In this document: positions 1 through 9,280 of the stretch, in pieces
Numbering within the stretch: position 1 is the first letter of the stretch
Layout: each line of letters starts with the position of its first letter
Assembly: GCA_003332265.1 (NCBI GenBank)
Contig: QPGA01000003.1
Coordinates: 134,090 to 167,501, forward strand
Direction of reading: 5' to 3'
DNA: 33,412 nucleotides
Origin: Candidatus Accumulibacter meliphilus
GTDB lineage: Bacteria; Pseudomonadota; Gammaproteobacteria; Burkholderiales; Rhodocyclaceae
Translations under genes and position numbers: made by a program
Notes under the pieces: model-generated
What the model saw: only the letters and a program-made list of their open reading frames with translations
Database searches by the model: none
Told to the model about the DNA's origin: nothing

Positions 1-678
1 GATTTGCATGCCGGCCTTAACTCGCTGTCCCGGGAAAACATTCACCCCGCCGTGCGCCAGGTGCGCGTAGAGGGCGATGGTTCCATCGCTGTGCTGTATG
101 CGCACTGCGTTGGCTCTGCTCATCAGGTCCGGGTGTCGGCCACCATAGCTCTCGCTGGCTTCGGTGTAGACCACGATACCATCGCGGGCGGCGACCACGG
201 GCGTGCGCTCGGGCATTCCGATATCGACGGCAAATTCGCTGTCGGGCGTGCGGTGGGTGCTCAGCGGGCCTCCGGGTGCCTGGCCAATGTGGAAGGCCAG
301 TCCGTTGGCGTAGGGCAGGCGATAGATGGCGCCGGCACTTTGTCGCGCATGGTAGTCGCCAAGCATCCATGATGTCTGGGTGCGAAAGCTGTAGCTGGCG
401 CCCGTCGCGGCCGGCCGGATACGCGCCACGGAGATGCTTCCGCTACCCGGGGGAACCACCGCGTAAAGAGGGAAGGGGCGGTCCGGGGCGGCGTTACGCG
501 AGTTGGCGAGAGAAATCCTGACCGAGACCGCTGCCGCGCCACGATTGCGCGCGACGATACTGTTACTGTTACCCTCTTTTATGGTTTCGAGGGTAAAAGG
601 GTAGTTCTGCTGCTCAGCGGCCATCAGCGTCAGGCTGCAGAACACGGCCACGAACATGAGCACGGCTTGTTTCGACAC
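1..678 (-). CDS. Secreted M23-family metallopeptidase (LytM/peptidase_M23), C-terminus beyond the window
   Basis: Zinc endopeptidase of the M23 type, which cuts peptide cross-links in peptidoglycan in the periplasm. Read on the minus strand, the protein has a hydrophobic N-terminus ending in LTLMAA, consistent with a signal peptide. A roughly 90-residue beta-rich region follows, then the M23 core: a His followed by FAVDIGMPERTPVVAA (first zinc-ligand region, H...D), DGIVVYTEA, NAVRIQHSDG, LYAHL and GVNVFPGQRVKAGMQI. The final HLHF-type ligand motif would lie left of base 1, so the gene is incomplete here. An ATG lies at 657. The GTG at 678 (MSKQAVLM...) is preferred because it adds a Lys before the hydrophobic stretch; a TTG at 684 is also possible. 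Family assignment is firm; the start is not. No neighbour shares its strand nearby, so substrate and regulation cannot be inferred. Confidence 0.85.
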   Translation of the reverse strand, partial: MSKQAVLMFVAVFCSLTLMAAEQQNYPFTLETIKEGNSNSIVARNRGAAAVSVRISLANSRNAAPDRPFPLYAVVPPGSGSISVARIRPAATGASYSFRTQTSWMLGDYHARQSAGAIYRLPYANGLAFHIGQAPGGPLSTHRTPDSEFAVDIGMPERTPVVAARDGIVVYTEASESYGGRHPDLMSRANAVRIQHSDGTIALYAHLAHGGVNVFPGQRVKAGMQI

Positions 679-903
679 GATCAACACGACATTCCCGGAA
701 ATTCTCGTCGAAGCTCATGATACCGCAGGGATCCGCATGCGCTTCTCGCTCACGACTCCGCTCAGGTTTCCGCTGACGGCGCTCTATTTGCGATTGACCA
801 CGATTGAATCGGCCAATTATACTTTTGCGGCTGGCCGGCCAATGTCTTTCGAGAGCCATAGCGCGCTCATCTGGCCAACGATGGTAGCAGGAGGATCAAC
901 AAC

Positions 904-1353
904 TTGAGAGTTTTTCAGCTCCAGGACGGCTGGGGCATGCAGGCAGCACTTGCAGATGGCCAGCCGTCCCGATCGGCAGCCCGGGCCGGTCGACGCGATG
1001 ATGGTGGATCTGGTCTGCCTGCCCGAAGGCGGAATGGTCAAAGTGCCGGCCCATCTTGTTGACGAACAGGCGACGCTGCCCTTGTCCGGCACTCACTGCG
1101 TGGCGCGTGGTCGTCAGCTGCGACGCGCTCGGTGCGGATACCGGCATCACCTATCGAACAACACCGAATGGCCGAAGCTGGCGCGCGCTCACCGCTGACC
1201 GATCGCGTTTTTGCTTTCGAGGAACTCAAGGCCGCGATGGACTACCTCAAGAGCGATGCCCCCTTTGGAAAGGTCTGCATTCGCCACTCACGTGGCGAGA
1301 GCGCTTGTCGGCCGGTGATGGCCCTCGTATTAGTAGGCAAACGGGCGGCGTAG
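904..1353 (+). pseudogene. Decayed medium-chain dehydrogenase/quinone oxidoreductase (MDR family) remnant
   Basis: Pieces of one zinc-type alcohol dehydrogenase / quinone oxidoreductase appear in order but in different frames. The N-terminus RVFQLQDGWGM starts at a TTG at 904, behind AGGAGGA at 889-895. A second frame carries ASRPDRQPGPV and then LPEGGMVKVPAHLVDEQATLP. A third carries CPALTAWRVV and LGADTGITYRTTP. The last carries PLTDRVFAFEELKAAMDYLKSDAPFGKVCI, the usual C-terminal end of the family. Intact relatives are about 330 residues, while this track is about 130 codons. It therefore carries at least two frameshifts and large internal deletions, including most of the catalytic and Rossmann regions. 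It cannot encode a working enzyme. The surviving ribosome binding site suggests fairly recent decay. The true right edge is probably near 1290; 1353 is the stop of the last frame. Confidence 0.75.
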
Positions 1354-1494
1354 AGGGCGCAGCTTTTGATAAGATGCACGGTGACAGTGTTGTCAGCGCC
1401 GTGCCGTGGCATTGTCGATGGAACGGCAAGCCTAATTTCATCAGTATCCGGGCTGCGGGCGCTTCCGACCGTCGTGGTTGAACAGGGGGTGGAG

Positions 1495-2805
1495 ATGTTC
1501 AGAAGACTAGTCTTGGCGGTACGGAAACTGCTGCAGCGGACCTTGAGAAAACTGTTCAACATCCTCCCTCAGAAGAGGCGTTTTGCTGTCTATCGTAACT
1601 TCGTCGAGTGCAATCCAGCACCCAATGAGCGGCTGGTCTTGAAGATCGCCGATACTAAAGAGGAACTGGAAGCCTGCTTTACGCTGCTGCACGATGCCTA
1701 TGTCGGCAGTGGTTTCATGACCCCGGATCCTTCCGGAATGCGCGTCACGATCTATCATGCCCTGCCGACGACCACCACCTTGTGCGCAAAGTACGATGGG
1801 CAGGTGGTTGGCACCTTGTCCTTGATTCGCGAGAGCGTCCTCGGTTTTCCGCTGCAGCGGATTTTCGATCTGACCGCGGTACGTGAGAAGAAGGGGAACA
1901 TCGCCGAGGTTTCGGCGCTGGCGGTGCACCGGAAATTTCGCCGCACGGGCGGCAGTATCCTGTTCCCGCTGATGAAGTTCATGTACGAATATTGCCACAC
2001 GTTTTTCGACACCCGGCACATCGTCATCGCGGTGAACCCCCGTCATATAGAGATGTACGAATCGCTGCTGTTCTTCCGGCGCCTGACGCAGAACGTCGTC
2101 GAGAATTATGACTTCGTCAATGGCGCGCCAGCCGTTGGTGCGACGCTGGACCTGCGCGCTGCCGACGCGATCTTCGAGAAGCATTACGGGTCGAAACCAC
2201 CGAAGAAAAATCTGCATGCCTTCTTCTTTCGGCTCAAACTAGGCAATATCCAGTTGCCGCAGCGTCGTTTCTACACCACCAACGACCCGGTCTTGACCCC
2301 GGAATTGCTCGACTACTTTTTCAACGTGCGGACGAACGTCTTCGCTGAACTGAGCGATCGAAAGAAATGCCTGATGCACACGATCTACGATCTGCCTGCC
2401 TATCAGGCGGTGCTGCCGGCGGTCGAGGATAGCAGGCAGGACGATAGCGGGCGGCGGCGGCATCGGCGCTTTTCGGTGCGCTGTCCGGCGAAGTTCGTGA
2501 TCGCCTCGGCCGAGGGTGTGGTGAGCAAGATCAGCCTGGAAATCATCCAGCTGTCGCGCTACGGCTTCCTGGCACACGCCCTGGTCTCGGTTCCCATCGG
2601 TGTCTGGGGTGAAATCACGATTCAGCTCGGACCGGCTGAAACCTCGCAGGTCAAGGTCGCGGCCTCGCGGGTGTCGGAGGGCGGGGTCTACGGCTTCCGT
2701 CTCGGCGAACCGGATTTGATCTGGCGCAAGTTCGTCAATGCGCTGTACAGCGGCAGCACCCATGCGGACCTTGAAAACGCGACGCGCTTTATGACCGACC
2801 GTTGA
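1495..2805 (+). CDS. FeeM-like N-acyl amino acid synthase (GNAT fold) fused to a C-terminal PilZ domain
   Basis: Predicted 436-residue cytosolic protein. Residues about 45-230 resemble the FeeM/N-acyl amino acid synthase branch of the acyltransferase superfamily, seen in ERLVLKIADTKEELEACFTL, HDAYVGSGFM, VVGTLSLIRES and EVSALAVHRKFRR. FeeM enzymes join acyl-ACP-derived chains to amino acids. The C-terminal part, from about residue 318, is PilZ-like: an Arg-rich RRRHRRFSV start (RxxxR element, residues 320-328) and QLSRYGF in place of the usual [D/N]xSxxG. PilZ domains bind cyclic-di-GMP, so acyltransferase activity may be gated by it. The Gln in place of Asp/Asn makes binding uncertain. The N-terminus is basic (FRRLVLAVRKLLQRTLRK), consistent with membrane-surface attachment. 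Start chosen at ATG 1495 because AGGGGG at 1484-1489 is well spaced; the frame stays open upstream to 1366. It is followed convergently by the AraC regulator gene. Confidence 0.75.
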   Translation: MFRRLVLAVRKLLQRTLRKLFNILPQKRRFAVYRNFVECNPAPNERLVLKIADTKEELEACFTLLHDAYVGSGFMTPDPSGMRVTIYHALPTTTTLCAKYDGQVVGTLSLIRESVLGFPLQRIFDLTAVREKKGNIAEVSALAVHRKFRRTGGSILFPLMKFMYEYCHTFFDTRHIVIAVNPRHIEMYESLLFFRRLTQNVVENYDFVNGAPAVGATLDLRAADAIFEKHYGSKPPKKNLHAFFFRLKLGNIQLPQRRFYTTNDPVLTPELLDYFFNVRTNVFAELSDRKKCLMHTIYDLPAYQAVLPAVEDSRQDDSGRRRHRRFSVRCPAKFVIASAEGVVSKISLEIIQLSRYGFLAHALVSVPIGVWGEITIQLGPAETSQVKVAASRVSEGGVYGFRLGEPDLIWRKFVNALYSGSTHADLENATRFMTDR

Positions 2806-2904
2806 GGCGGCACCGTTCCAATCCGGCTCCCACTATCGGAGCTTCCGCTTGTCATGTGCCCGAGCGCTGCGGCTGGTGCTCTGGGAACCGATCTGGCGGT
2901 TGAA

Positions 2905-4059
2905 CTATTTCGCGGCGCCGTCTGGCGGCGCAGGCGGCGCCGCGGCGCCTTGGCGGCGTTTGCTCGGCTCGTGCTTACCTGCACCTGCCGCTGCGTGCAG
3001 CCGCCGTCGATAGTGAGCGGGCGCCATGCCGGTCCAGCGCACGAAGGCGCGGTAGAAGGCGGTGGTGTCGGCGAAGCCGAGTTCGGCGGCGATCTGGGCC
3101 AGTGCCTGTTTGGTCTTGGCCAGACGGTTGATGGCCAGGTCTCGGCGCAAGGCGTCTTTGCTTGCCTGAAAGCTGGATCCCTCGTCTTCCAGCCGGCGAT
3201 GCAGCGTGCGTGGCGACAAATGCAGTTGGTGCGCGATGGCAGCCAGCGACGGCGACGCGGGCAGGGCATCGCGCAAGGCGTTGCGAACGCGCAGCACCAT
3301 TTCGCGGTCGCGGCGGTAGAGCGTCGTCAGCTTGCCCGGCGCGCCGTCGAGGAAAGTCTGCAAGCCCGCTTCGTCGCGGCGAATCGGCCAGTCGAGCAGG
3401 TTGGCAGCAAAGCTGGCGGTGAGCGCGGGGGCATCGAAAGTCGAGTCGGCCGTGAAGATCAGGGCGTAGTCGTCGGCGTGGCGTGGGCGGGGGTAGGGAA
3501 AGGCCACCGAATCGAGCACGATGGCGCGCCCGATCAGCCACGACAGCAGGCCGTGCAGCAGGCGCAACAGCCATTCGAAGGCGAACACGCGCCCGATCAG
3601 CAGTGGGCGAGTCTCGGCGATGCACAGGCGGGCCTGCTCATGGGTGGTCTCGAGGCGGACGCCGAGATCGGGCAGGACCAGGCGCAGAAAGCGGATGCTG
3701 CGTTCGATGGCCTCGGAGAGTGTTGCGGCGGTGATCGTGCTGCGACAGAGGAACTCGAAAGCACCGCAGCGCATCGGCTGCGAGAAAAGCCCGAAGCCTT
3801 CGTCGTCGAGTTGCGCGTTGATGAGGTTGTAGAGTGCGGCATAGCGGTCGACGGGAATACGTGCGCCCGGGTCGTCGAGCAGTGCCGGGGCGATGTTGGC
3901 ACGTTCGAGCAGTGGCGCGGTGGGGCTGCCCGCATGCTGCAGACCGGCGAGCATTCCCTCGAGGAAGGCAATGGCCACCGTCGCCCGGCCGCTGGCGGAC
4001 CCTCGGGGCGCGGTGGTGCTTGTCGGCAGGTGCTTGGCAGTCTTCTCAGGGTAGCGCAT
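2905..4059 (-). CDS. AraC-family transcriptional regulator (OruR/ArgR-like, Arabinose_bd N-terminus)
   Basis: Predicted 384-residue DNA-binding regulator. The first two thirds match the effector-binding region typical of OruR-type AraC proteins (LEGMLAGLQHAG, DDPGARIPVDRYAALYNLI, GAFEFLCRSTITAATLSEAIERSIRF). The C-terminal third is a double helix-turn-helix: LAAIAHQLHLSPRTLHRRLEDEG as the first HTH, then LAQIAAELGFADTTAFYRAF followed by TGMAPAHYRR as the second. A low-complexity Ala/Pro tail follows. ATG 4059 has GGAAGAAGAG just upstream. The gene is divergent from icmF with a 168-base shared intergenic region holding paired inverted half-sites. The simplest reading is that it controls the acyl-CoA mutase gene and itself. 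The effector is unknown; an acyl-CoA or its free acid is a guess. Confidence 0.9.
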   Translation of the reverse strand: MRYPEKTAKHLPTSTTAPRGSASGRATVAIAFLEGMLAGLQHAGSPTAPLLERANIAPALLDDPGARIPVDRYAALYNLINAQLDDEGFGLFSQPMRCGAFEFLCRSTITAATLSEAIERSIRFLRLVLPDLGVRLETTHEQARLCIAETRPLLIGRVFAFEWLLRLLHGLLSWLIGRAIVLDSVAFPYPRPRHADDYALIFTADSTFDAPALTASFAANLLDWPIRRDEAGLQTFLDGAPGKLTTLYRRDREMVLRVRNALRDALPASPSLAAIAHQLHLSPRTLHRRLEDEGSSFQASKDALRRDLAINRLAKTKQALAQIAAELGFADTTAFYRAFVRWTGMAPAHYRRRLHAAAGAGKHEPSKRRQGAAAPPAPPDGAAK

Positions 4060-4227
4060 GCTCTTCTTCCAAGGCCGTGAATTGATAGCTTATTTCAAGT
4101 TGGCGATATTTACACTGTTCAAGGCATGTCGGGTAATGGCTTTATCACGGCCAAGTTTCTACCATGGATGTCCCCGTGAAATTCCCGACCACCGCGACCC
4201 CTTCAATTTTCTTGGAGTACCCAGCTC
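4060..4227. promoter_or_regulatory. Divergent araC-type regulator / icmF intergenic region with inverted half-sites
   Basis: This spacer must carry both promoters. GGCCGTGA at 4073-4080 is repeated in inverted orientation as TCACGGCC at 4145-4152, flanked by partly similar bases (TTGATAGC against TAAAGCC). TTCAAG also occurs twice in direct orientation, at 4094-4099 and 4118-4123. Such paired sites fit binding by the adjacent AraC-type protein. No convincing -35/-10 pair was identified. For icmF, GGAG near 4214-4217 lies about 10 bases before ATG 4228. Confidence 0.4.
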
Positions 4228-7200
4228 ATGACCGACCTTTCGATTGCCAAGAAGCTTCTACCGTACAAACCCAAGCACAAACTGCGCTTTGTTACCGCGG
4301 CTTCACTGTTTGACGGGCACGACGCGTCGATCAATATCATGCGTCGCATTCTGCAGGGGACCGGTGCCGAGGTCATCCATCTCGGCCACAACCGTTCGGT
4401 GCAGGAGATCGTGAACGCGGCGCTGCAGGAGGATGTGCAGGGAATCGCCATCACCTCGTACCAGGGTGGCCACGTCGAATTCTTCAAGTACATGATCGAC
4501 CTGCTGAAGGCGGGTGGCGGTGAGAAGATCAAGGTCTTCGGTGGTGGCGGCGGCGTTATTGTGCCCAGCGAAATCGCCGAGCTGCATGCCTACGGCGTGG
4601 CGCGTGTCTATTCGCCGGAAGACGGTCAGTCGATGGGTCTGCAGGGAATGATCAACGACCTTGCGGAAAGCTCCGACTTCGACCTCTCGGCGCTGGCGCC
4701 GCAAGATCCTGAAGTGGTCCTGGCGACGCTCAGGGCCGGCGATCGCCGCCATCTGGCGCAGGTGATTACGGCCCTGGAGAACGGTGTCTATCCGGAAGCG
4801 CTGCGCAGGAAGCTCGTTGATGCGGCCGCCGGGCTGAAAGTCCCGACCCTGGGCATCACTGGCACCGGCGGTGCCGGCAAGTCATCGCTGACCGACGAAC
4901 TGGTGCGCCGCTTTCGGCTCGACCAGAGCGACCGCATCAAACTGGCGATCATTTCCATCGACCCCTCGCGCAAGCGTACCGGTGGCGCGCTACTCGGCGA
5001 CCGCATTCGGATGAACGCCATCGAGCACGAGAACATCTACATGCGCTCGCTGGCGACGCGTGAAACGGGCTGCGAGCTTTCTGCCGCCCTGCCCGAAGTG
5101 CTCGCCGCCTGCAAGCTGGCCGGCTTCGATCTGGTGATCGTCGAAACCTCGGGGATTGGTCAGGGCAATGCGGCGATCGTGCCGCTGGTCGATGCCTCGC
5201 TGTATGTGATGACACCCGAGTTCGGTGCCGCGTCACAGCTCGAGAAAATCGACATGCTCGATTTCGCCGATTTCGTGGCCATCAACAAATTCGACCGCAA
5301 GGGCGCCGATGACGCCTTGCGCGACGTGCGCAAGCAGTATCAGCGCAACCACGAGGCCTTCGGTCAGCGTACCGCGGAAATGCCGGTCTTTGGCACCATG
5401 GCGGCGCGCTTCAACGACGACGGCGTCACCGCCCTTTATCAGGCCATGCTGCCGCGCTTGCTTGAGCTCGGCCTGCCGCTCAAGAAAGGCAAGCTGCCGC
5501 TGGTTTCCGTTCGCCAATCGTCGAACCAGCGCGCGATCGTGCCGGCGCAGCGCGTGCGCTACCTGGCCGAGATTGCCGACAGCGTGCGTGCTTACCACGC
5601 ACATAGCGCCGCGCAGGCCGAAGTGGCGCGCGAGCGGCAGTCGCTGCGCACCGCCAAGAACCTCTTTCAGGCCTGCGGCAAACCGGCTGGCAGCGACTTC
5701 GACGAGCTGATCGACTGGAAAGATGGGCAGCTCGACGCGCGCGCCCGCAAGCTTCTCGACATGTGGCCGAAAACCGTCGAGCTGTACGCCCAGGACGAGT
5801 ACGTCGTAAAAATCCGCGACAAGGAGAAACGTACTCGCCTGACCAGTACCTCGCTCTCCGGGTCGCGCATCCGCAAGGTGTCGCTGCCGACCTACCAGGA
5901 CGAGGGTGAAGTGCTGCGTTTCCTGATGCGCGAGAATGTGCCTGGCTCCTTCCCGTTCACCGCCGGCGTCTTTGCCTTCAAGCGCGAAAACGAGGATCCG
6001 ACACGCATGTTCGCCGGCGAAGGCGACGCTTTTCGTACCAATCGCCGTTTCAAGCGCGTCTCCGAGGGCATGCCGGCGAAGCGTTTGTCGACCGCTTTCG
6101 ATTCTGTCACTCTCTACGGCTGCGATCCCGACGCCCGCCCGGACATCTACGGCAAAGTCGGCAACTCCGGCGTCTCGATCGCCACGCTCGACGACATGAA
6201 CGTGCTTTTCGACGGCTTCGATCTCTGCGCGCCGACGACTTCGGTTTCGCTGACCATCAATGGTCCGGCACCGATCATTCTGTCGATGTTCTTCAACGCC
6301 GCGATCGATCAGCAGATCGCCAAGTTCGACAGCGAGAACGGTCGCCAGCCGACCGAAGACGAGATCGACAAAATCCGTGAGTGGGTGCTGGCCAACCTGC
6401 GTGGCACCGTCCAGGCCGACATTCTCAAGGAAGATCAGGGACAGAACACCTGTATTTTCTCGACCGAATTCGCGCTCAAGATGATGGGCGACATCCAGGA
6501 GTTCTTCGTCCATCACAACATCCGCAATTTCTACTCGGTGTCCATTTCCGGGTATCACATTGCCGAAGCGGGCGCCAACCCGATTTCGCAACTGGCTTTC
6601 ACCCTGGCCAACGGCTTCACCTATGCCGAGGCCTATCTGGCGCGCGGCATGCAAATCGACGACTTCGCGCCGAACCTGTCGTTCTTCTTCAGCAACGGCA
6701 TGGACCCGGAGTATTCGGTGATCGGGCGCGTCGCCCGCCGCATCTGGGCGGTGGCGATGAAGAACAGGTACGGCGCCAGCGAGCGCAGCCAGAAGCTCAA
6801 GTATCACATCCAGACGTCGGGGCGTTCGCTGCACGCGCAGGAAATGTCCTTCAACGACATCCGCACGACGCTGCAGGCGCTCATCGCCATCTACGACAAC
6901 TGCAACTCGCTGCACACCAACGCCTACGACGAAGCGATCACCACGCCGACCGAAGAATCCGTTCGCCGCGCCATGGCCATCCAGTTGGTGATCAACCGCG
7001 AGTGGGGTCTGGCGATGAACGAGAATCCCAATCAGGGCTCGTTCATCATCGACGAACTGACCGATCTGGTCGAAGAAGCGGTGCTCAAGGAGTTCGAAGC
7101 CATCGCTTCGCGCGGCGGCGTTCTCGGGGCCATGGAAACCGGCTATCAGCGTGGCAAAATCCAGGAAGAGTCGCTACATTACGAGCACAAGAAGCACGAC

Positions 7201-7497
7201 GGATCCTTCCCGATCGTCGGCGTCAATACCTTCCGCAATCCGAAGGGCGACGCCCAGATCGAGATCGAACTGGCGCGTTCGACCGAAGCAGAGAAGCAGT
7301 CTCAGCTGACGCGCCTGCAAGCCTTCCAGGAGCGCAACGCCGACACCTCGGCGGCGATGCTCGAACGTCTGCAGCAGACGGTCATCGAAGACGGCAATGT
7401 TTTCGCGGTGCTGATCGACGCCGTGCGCGTCTGCTCCTTGGGGCAGATTACCCATGCGCTTTACGACGTCGGCGGCCAGTATCGTCGTAGCATGTAG
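4228..7497 (+). CDS. icmF: Fused isobutyryl-CoA mutase (B12-binding + G-protein chaperone + mutase), IcmF
   Basis: Single-chain 1089-residue adenosylcobalamin enzyme that interconverts isobutyryl-CoA and n-butyryl-CoA; some relatives act on isovaleryl/pivalyl-CoA. Domain order is characteristic. A cobalamin-binding domain comes first, with [12 protein letters not shown] (His31, lower cobalt ligand). It is followed by a MeaB-like GTPase with P-loop GTGGAGKSS at residues 212-220 and [14 protein letters not shown]. The TIM-barrel mutase large-subunit region lies in the C-terminal half ([65 protein letters not shown]). This order and the internal GTPase separate IcmF from ordinary methylmalonyl-CoA mutase. 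Substrate preference among IcmF, pivalyl-CoA mutase and relatives rests on a few active-site residues that I could not align. It is divergent from the AraC regulator and followed 152 bases later by a CoA-transferase, suggesting one catabolic unit. Confidence 0.93.
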   Translation: MTDLSIAKKLLPYKPKHKLRFVTAASLFDGHDASINIMRRILQGTGAEVIHLGHNRSVQEIVNAALQEDVQGIAITSYQGGHVEFFKYMIDLLKAGGGEKIKVFGGGGGVIVPSEIAELHAYGVARVYSPEDGQSMGLQGMINDLAESSDFDLSALAPQDPEVVLATLRAGDRRHLAQVITALENGVYPEALRRKLVDAAAGLKVPTLGITGTGGAGKSSLTDELVRRFRLDQSDRIKLAIISIDPSRKRTGGALLGDRIRMNAIEHENIYMRSLATRETGCELSAALPEVLAACKLAGFDLVIVETSGIGQGNAAIVPLVDASLYVMTPEFGAASQLEKIDMLDFADFVAINKFDRKGADDALRDVRKQYQRNHEAFGQRTAEMPVFGTMAARFNDDGVTALYQAMLPRLLELGLPLKKGKLPLVSVRQSSNQRAIVPAQRVRYLAEIADSVRAYHAHSAAQAEVARERQSLRTAKNLFQACGKPAGSDFDELIDWKDGQLDARARKLLDMWPKTVELYAQDEYVVKIRDKEKRTRLTSTSLSGSRIRKVSLPTYQDEGEVLRFLMRENVPGSFPFTAGVFAFKRENEDPTRMFAGEGDAFRTNRRFKRVSEGMPAKRLSTAFDSVTLYGCDPDARPDIYGKVGNSGVSIATLDDMNVLFDGFDLCAPTTSVSLTINGPAPIILSMFFNAAIDQQIAKFDSENGRQPTEDEIDKIREWVLANLRGTVQADILKEDQGQNTCIFSTEFALKMMGDIQEFFVHHNIRNFYSVSISGYHIAEAGANPISQLAFTLANGFTYAEAYLARGMQIDDFAPNLSFFFSNGMDPEYSVIGRVARRIWAVAMKNRYGASERSQKLKYHIQTSGRSLHAQEMSFNDIRTTLQALIAIYDNCNSLHTNAYDEAITTPTEESVRRAMAIQLVINREWGLAMNENPNQGSFIIDELTDLVEEAVLKEFEAIASRGGVLGAMETGYQRGKIQEESLHYEHKKHDGSFPIVGVNTFRNPKGDAQIEIELARSTEAEKQSQLTRLQAFQERNADTSAAMLERLQQTVIEDGNVFAVLIDAVRVCSLGQITHALYDVGGQYRRSM

Positions 7498-7649
7498 CTT
7501 GCAGGCTGGGTTTGCCGGGACGCGCCTTGCCCGCGCGCCCCGTGTGCACCTTTTGCGTGCGTGGCACGGTGCCAGAAAAAAGAGCGTAGTCGGGAGGCAG
7601 TCACTTCCGGGATACGGTTTGTTGGCCAATAGCAAGGAGGGGATGGAGC

Positions 7650-8951
7650 ATGTCGGACATTTACCAAAGGATCTACCAGAGCAAGAAAATGACGGCAGCA
7701 GAAGCCATGGGTCTGGTCGAGAATGGCGATTTTATCAGCGTGCCAACCGGTGTTGGCGAACCGCCGACCCTGCTGGGCGCGCTTTCCGAACAGCGCCAGC
7801 GCTTTCACGGGGTGACCGTAGCGCAGATTCTACCGCTGCGAAAATTCGACTATATGGACCCCGAGACGGTCGACAATGTCCGCCATCTCGCCTTCTTCTA
7901 CGGCGGTGCGACTCGCCCCGGCGGGCTGGAAGGATGGATCGATTATCTGCCAAGCTATTTCTCCGAAATGCCGTCGCTGATCAAGAACCGGCAGATTCGC
8001 GTCGACGTGGTGTTCACCATGGCCTCGCCGATGGACGAGCACGGCTACTTCTCGATCAGCCTGGCCACTGACTACACCATGGCGGCGATCAGTAGCGCGC
8101 GGGTGGTGATCCTCGAGGTCAATCCGAACGTACCCTTCACCAACGGCAATTGTCACGTGCATGTCTCGCAGATTGCCGGCCTCGTCGAGAGCGACGACCC
8201 GGTACTCGAGGTCGGTCTGCCGAAGATCGGCAAAGTGCAGGAGGCGATCGGCGAGTACGTCACCGACATCATCGAGGACGGGTCGACGCTGCAAATCGGT
8301 TATGGCGCCATTCCTGACGCCGTGGTCATGCAACTGGTCAACAAGCACGATCTCGGAATCCACACCGAGATGATCGGGGATGGCATCCTCAAGCTGCTCG
8401 AATGCGGTGCGGTCACCAACCGCAAGAAAACCTATCTGCCGGGAAAAATGGTTGCCACTTTTGCCCTCGGTTCGCAGCCGCTCTATCGCTTCATGCATCG
8501 CAACCCGACGCTCGAAATGCATCCGGTCGATTACACCAACGATCCCTTTCTGGCGGCGCGCAACGACAAACTGGTGAGCATCAACGCGACGCTACAGGTC
8601 GATCTGATTGGCCAGTGCTGTTCGGAGAGTTTCGGTCCGCAGTCCTACTCGGGTACCGGTGGGCAGGTCGACTTCGTGCGTGCGGCCAATCGCTCACGCG
8701 ATGGCAAGTCTTTCATCGTCCTGCCGGCAACGGCCAAAGGCGACACCATTTCGCGAATCGTGCCGACGCTGACCACCGGCGCGCATGTCACGACCAGCAA
8801 GAACGATGTCAACTACGTGGTCACCGAATATGGGCTTGCACAGTTGCGTGGCAAAAGCGCCAAGCAAAGGGCGCAGGCGCTGATCGGCATTGCTCACCCT
8901 GATTTTCGTGGCGAACTCAGCGCAGCGGCGCACAAGTTGAAGTTGCTTTAA
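7650..8951 (+). CDS. Acetyl-CoA hydrolase / 4-hydroxybutyrate-type CoA-transferase (family I)
   Basis: Predicted 433-residue cytosolic enzyme moving CoA between acyl-CoA and a free acid, or hydrolysing it. Family signs are IKNRQIRVDVVFTMASPMDEHGYFS and EVNPNVPFT in the N-terminal half. The C-terminal half has LQIGYGAIPDAVVMQL, HTEMIGDGILKLLECGAVTN and QCCSESFGPQSYSGTGGQVDFVRAA, where Glu326 is the likely catalytic residue forming the glutamyl-CoA intermediate. KGDTISRIVP and VTEYGLAQLRGKS are also typical. Length matches the 4-hydroxybutyrate CoA-transferase/acetyl-CoA hydrolase group. Start ATG 7650 has a strong AAGGAGGGG at 7634-7642. The position after icmF suggests that it activates or releases the short branched acids handled by the mutase. 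The exact acyl substrate cannot be read from sequence. Confidence 0.9.
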   Translation: MSDIYQRIYQSKKMTAAEAMGLVENGDFISVPTGVGEPPTLLGALSEQRQRFHGVTVAQILPLRKFDYMDPETVDNVRHLAFFYGGATRPGGLEGWIDYLPSYFSEMPSLIKNRQIRVDVVFTMASPMDEHGYFSISLATDYTMAAISSARVVILEVNPNVPFTNGNCHVHVSQIAGLVESDDPVLEVGLPKIGKVQEAIGEYVTDIIEDGSTLQIGYGAIPDAVVMQLVNKHDLGIHTEMIGDGILKLLECGAVTNRKKTYLPGKMVATFALGSQPLYRFMHRNPTLEMHPVDYTNDPFLAARNDKLVSINATLQVDLIGQCCSESFGPQSYSGTGGQVDFVRAANRSRDGKSFIVLPATAKGDTISRIVPTLTTGAHVTTSKNDVNYVVTEYGLAQLRGKSAKQRAQALIGIAHPDFRGELSAAAHKLKLL

Positions 8952-8957
8952 TGTGAA

Positions 8958-9255
8958 AGTCGCGCAAGCGACTCACGAAACTCCCTTCTCCCCACTGCGG
9001 GAGAAGGGCCGGGGGTGAGGCGGGGAATTCAGGGAGCATGCTCCCTGCCCGGCGAACGATTCCGGCGTGCAAGCCGGAATGCGCACTGCAAGTGAGAGGG
9101 GGGCGGCCATGACTTTCATGATCCGGAGTATCTCAACATGTCATGACCGTTAGCGCTTGCCAGCAGCGCCCACGGCGTCACGGACTCGGGGGCCGCCGTC
9201 CCGTAAAGGCTGCCGCGTTTTCGTGATCGCCTGTGCTTGTCGCCAAGCTGGCGAC
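8958..9255. repeat. Spacer filled with consecutive perfect hairpins
   Basis: The 329 bases between the CoA-transferase and the OmpA-like gene hold no credible ORF but five perfect inverted repeats. AGTCGC/GCGACT with a GCAA loop lies at 8958-8973. CCCTTCTCCC/GGGAGAAGGG is at 8983-9008, followed by GGGGGTGAGG. An 18-base uninterrupted palindrome CAGGGAGCATGCTCCCTG is at 9030-9047. ATTCCGGC/GCCGGAAT is at 9059-9080, and GTCGCCA/TGGCGAC at 9239-9255. The second resembles the dispersed CCCTCTCCC...GGGAGAGGG element common in proteobacterial genomes. None has a T-run, so they are not classic intrinsic terminators, though they may act as REP-like mRNA-stabilising or transcription-ending structures for the two convergent genes. 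Confidence 0.6.
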
Positions 9256-9280
9256 GGCCGCGGCGCTGCGCAGCACGAAC

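Noticed and set aside
2854-4080. 408-codon plus-strand ORF opposite the AraC-type regulator
   Set aside because: The minus strand encodes an unmistakable AraC double helix-turn-helix; the plus frame is its complement.
5233-6915. 560-codon ORF antisense to icmF
   Set aside because: Lies entirely under the well-conserved mutase coding sequence; its protein has no family character and is the expected mirror of a GC-rich gene.
9103-9145. CATGAC/GTCATG inverted pair in the hairpin-rich spacer
   Set aside because: Arms are short and 25 or more bases apart, so chance is likely; not added to the hairpin array.
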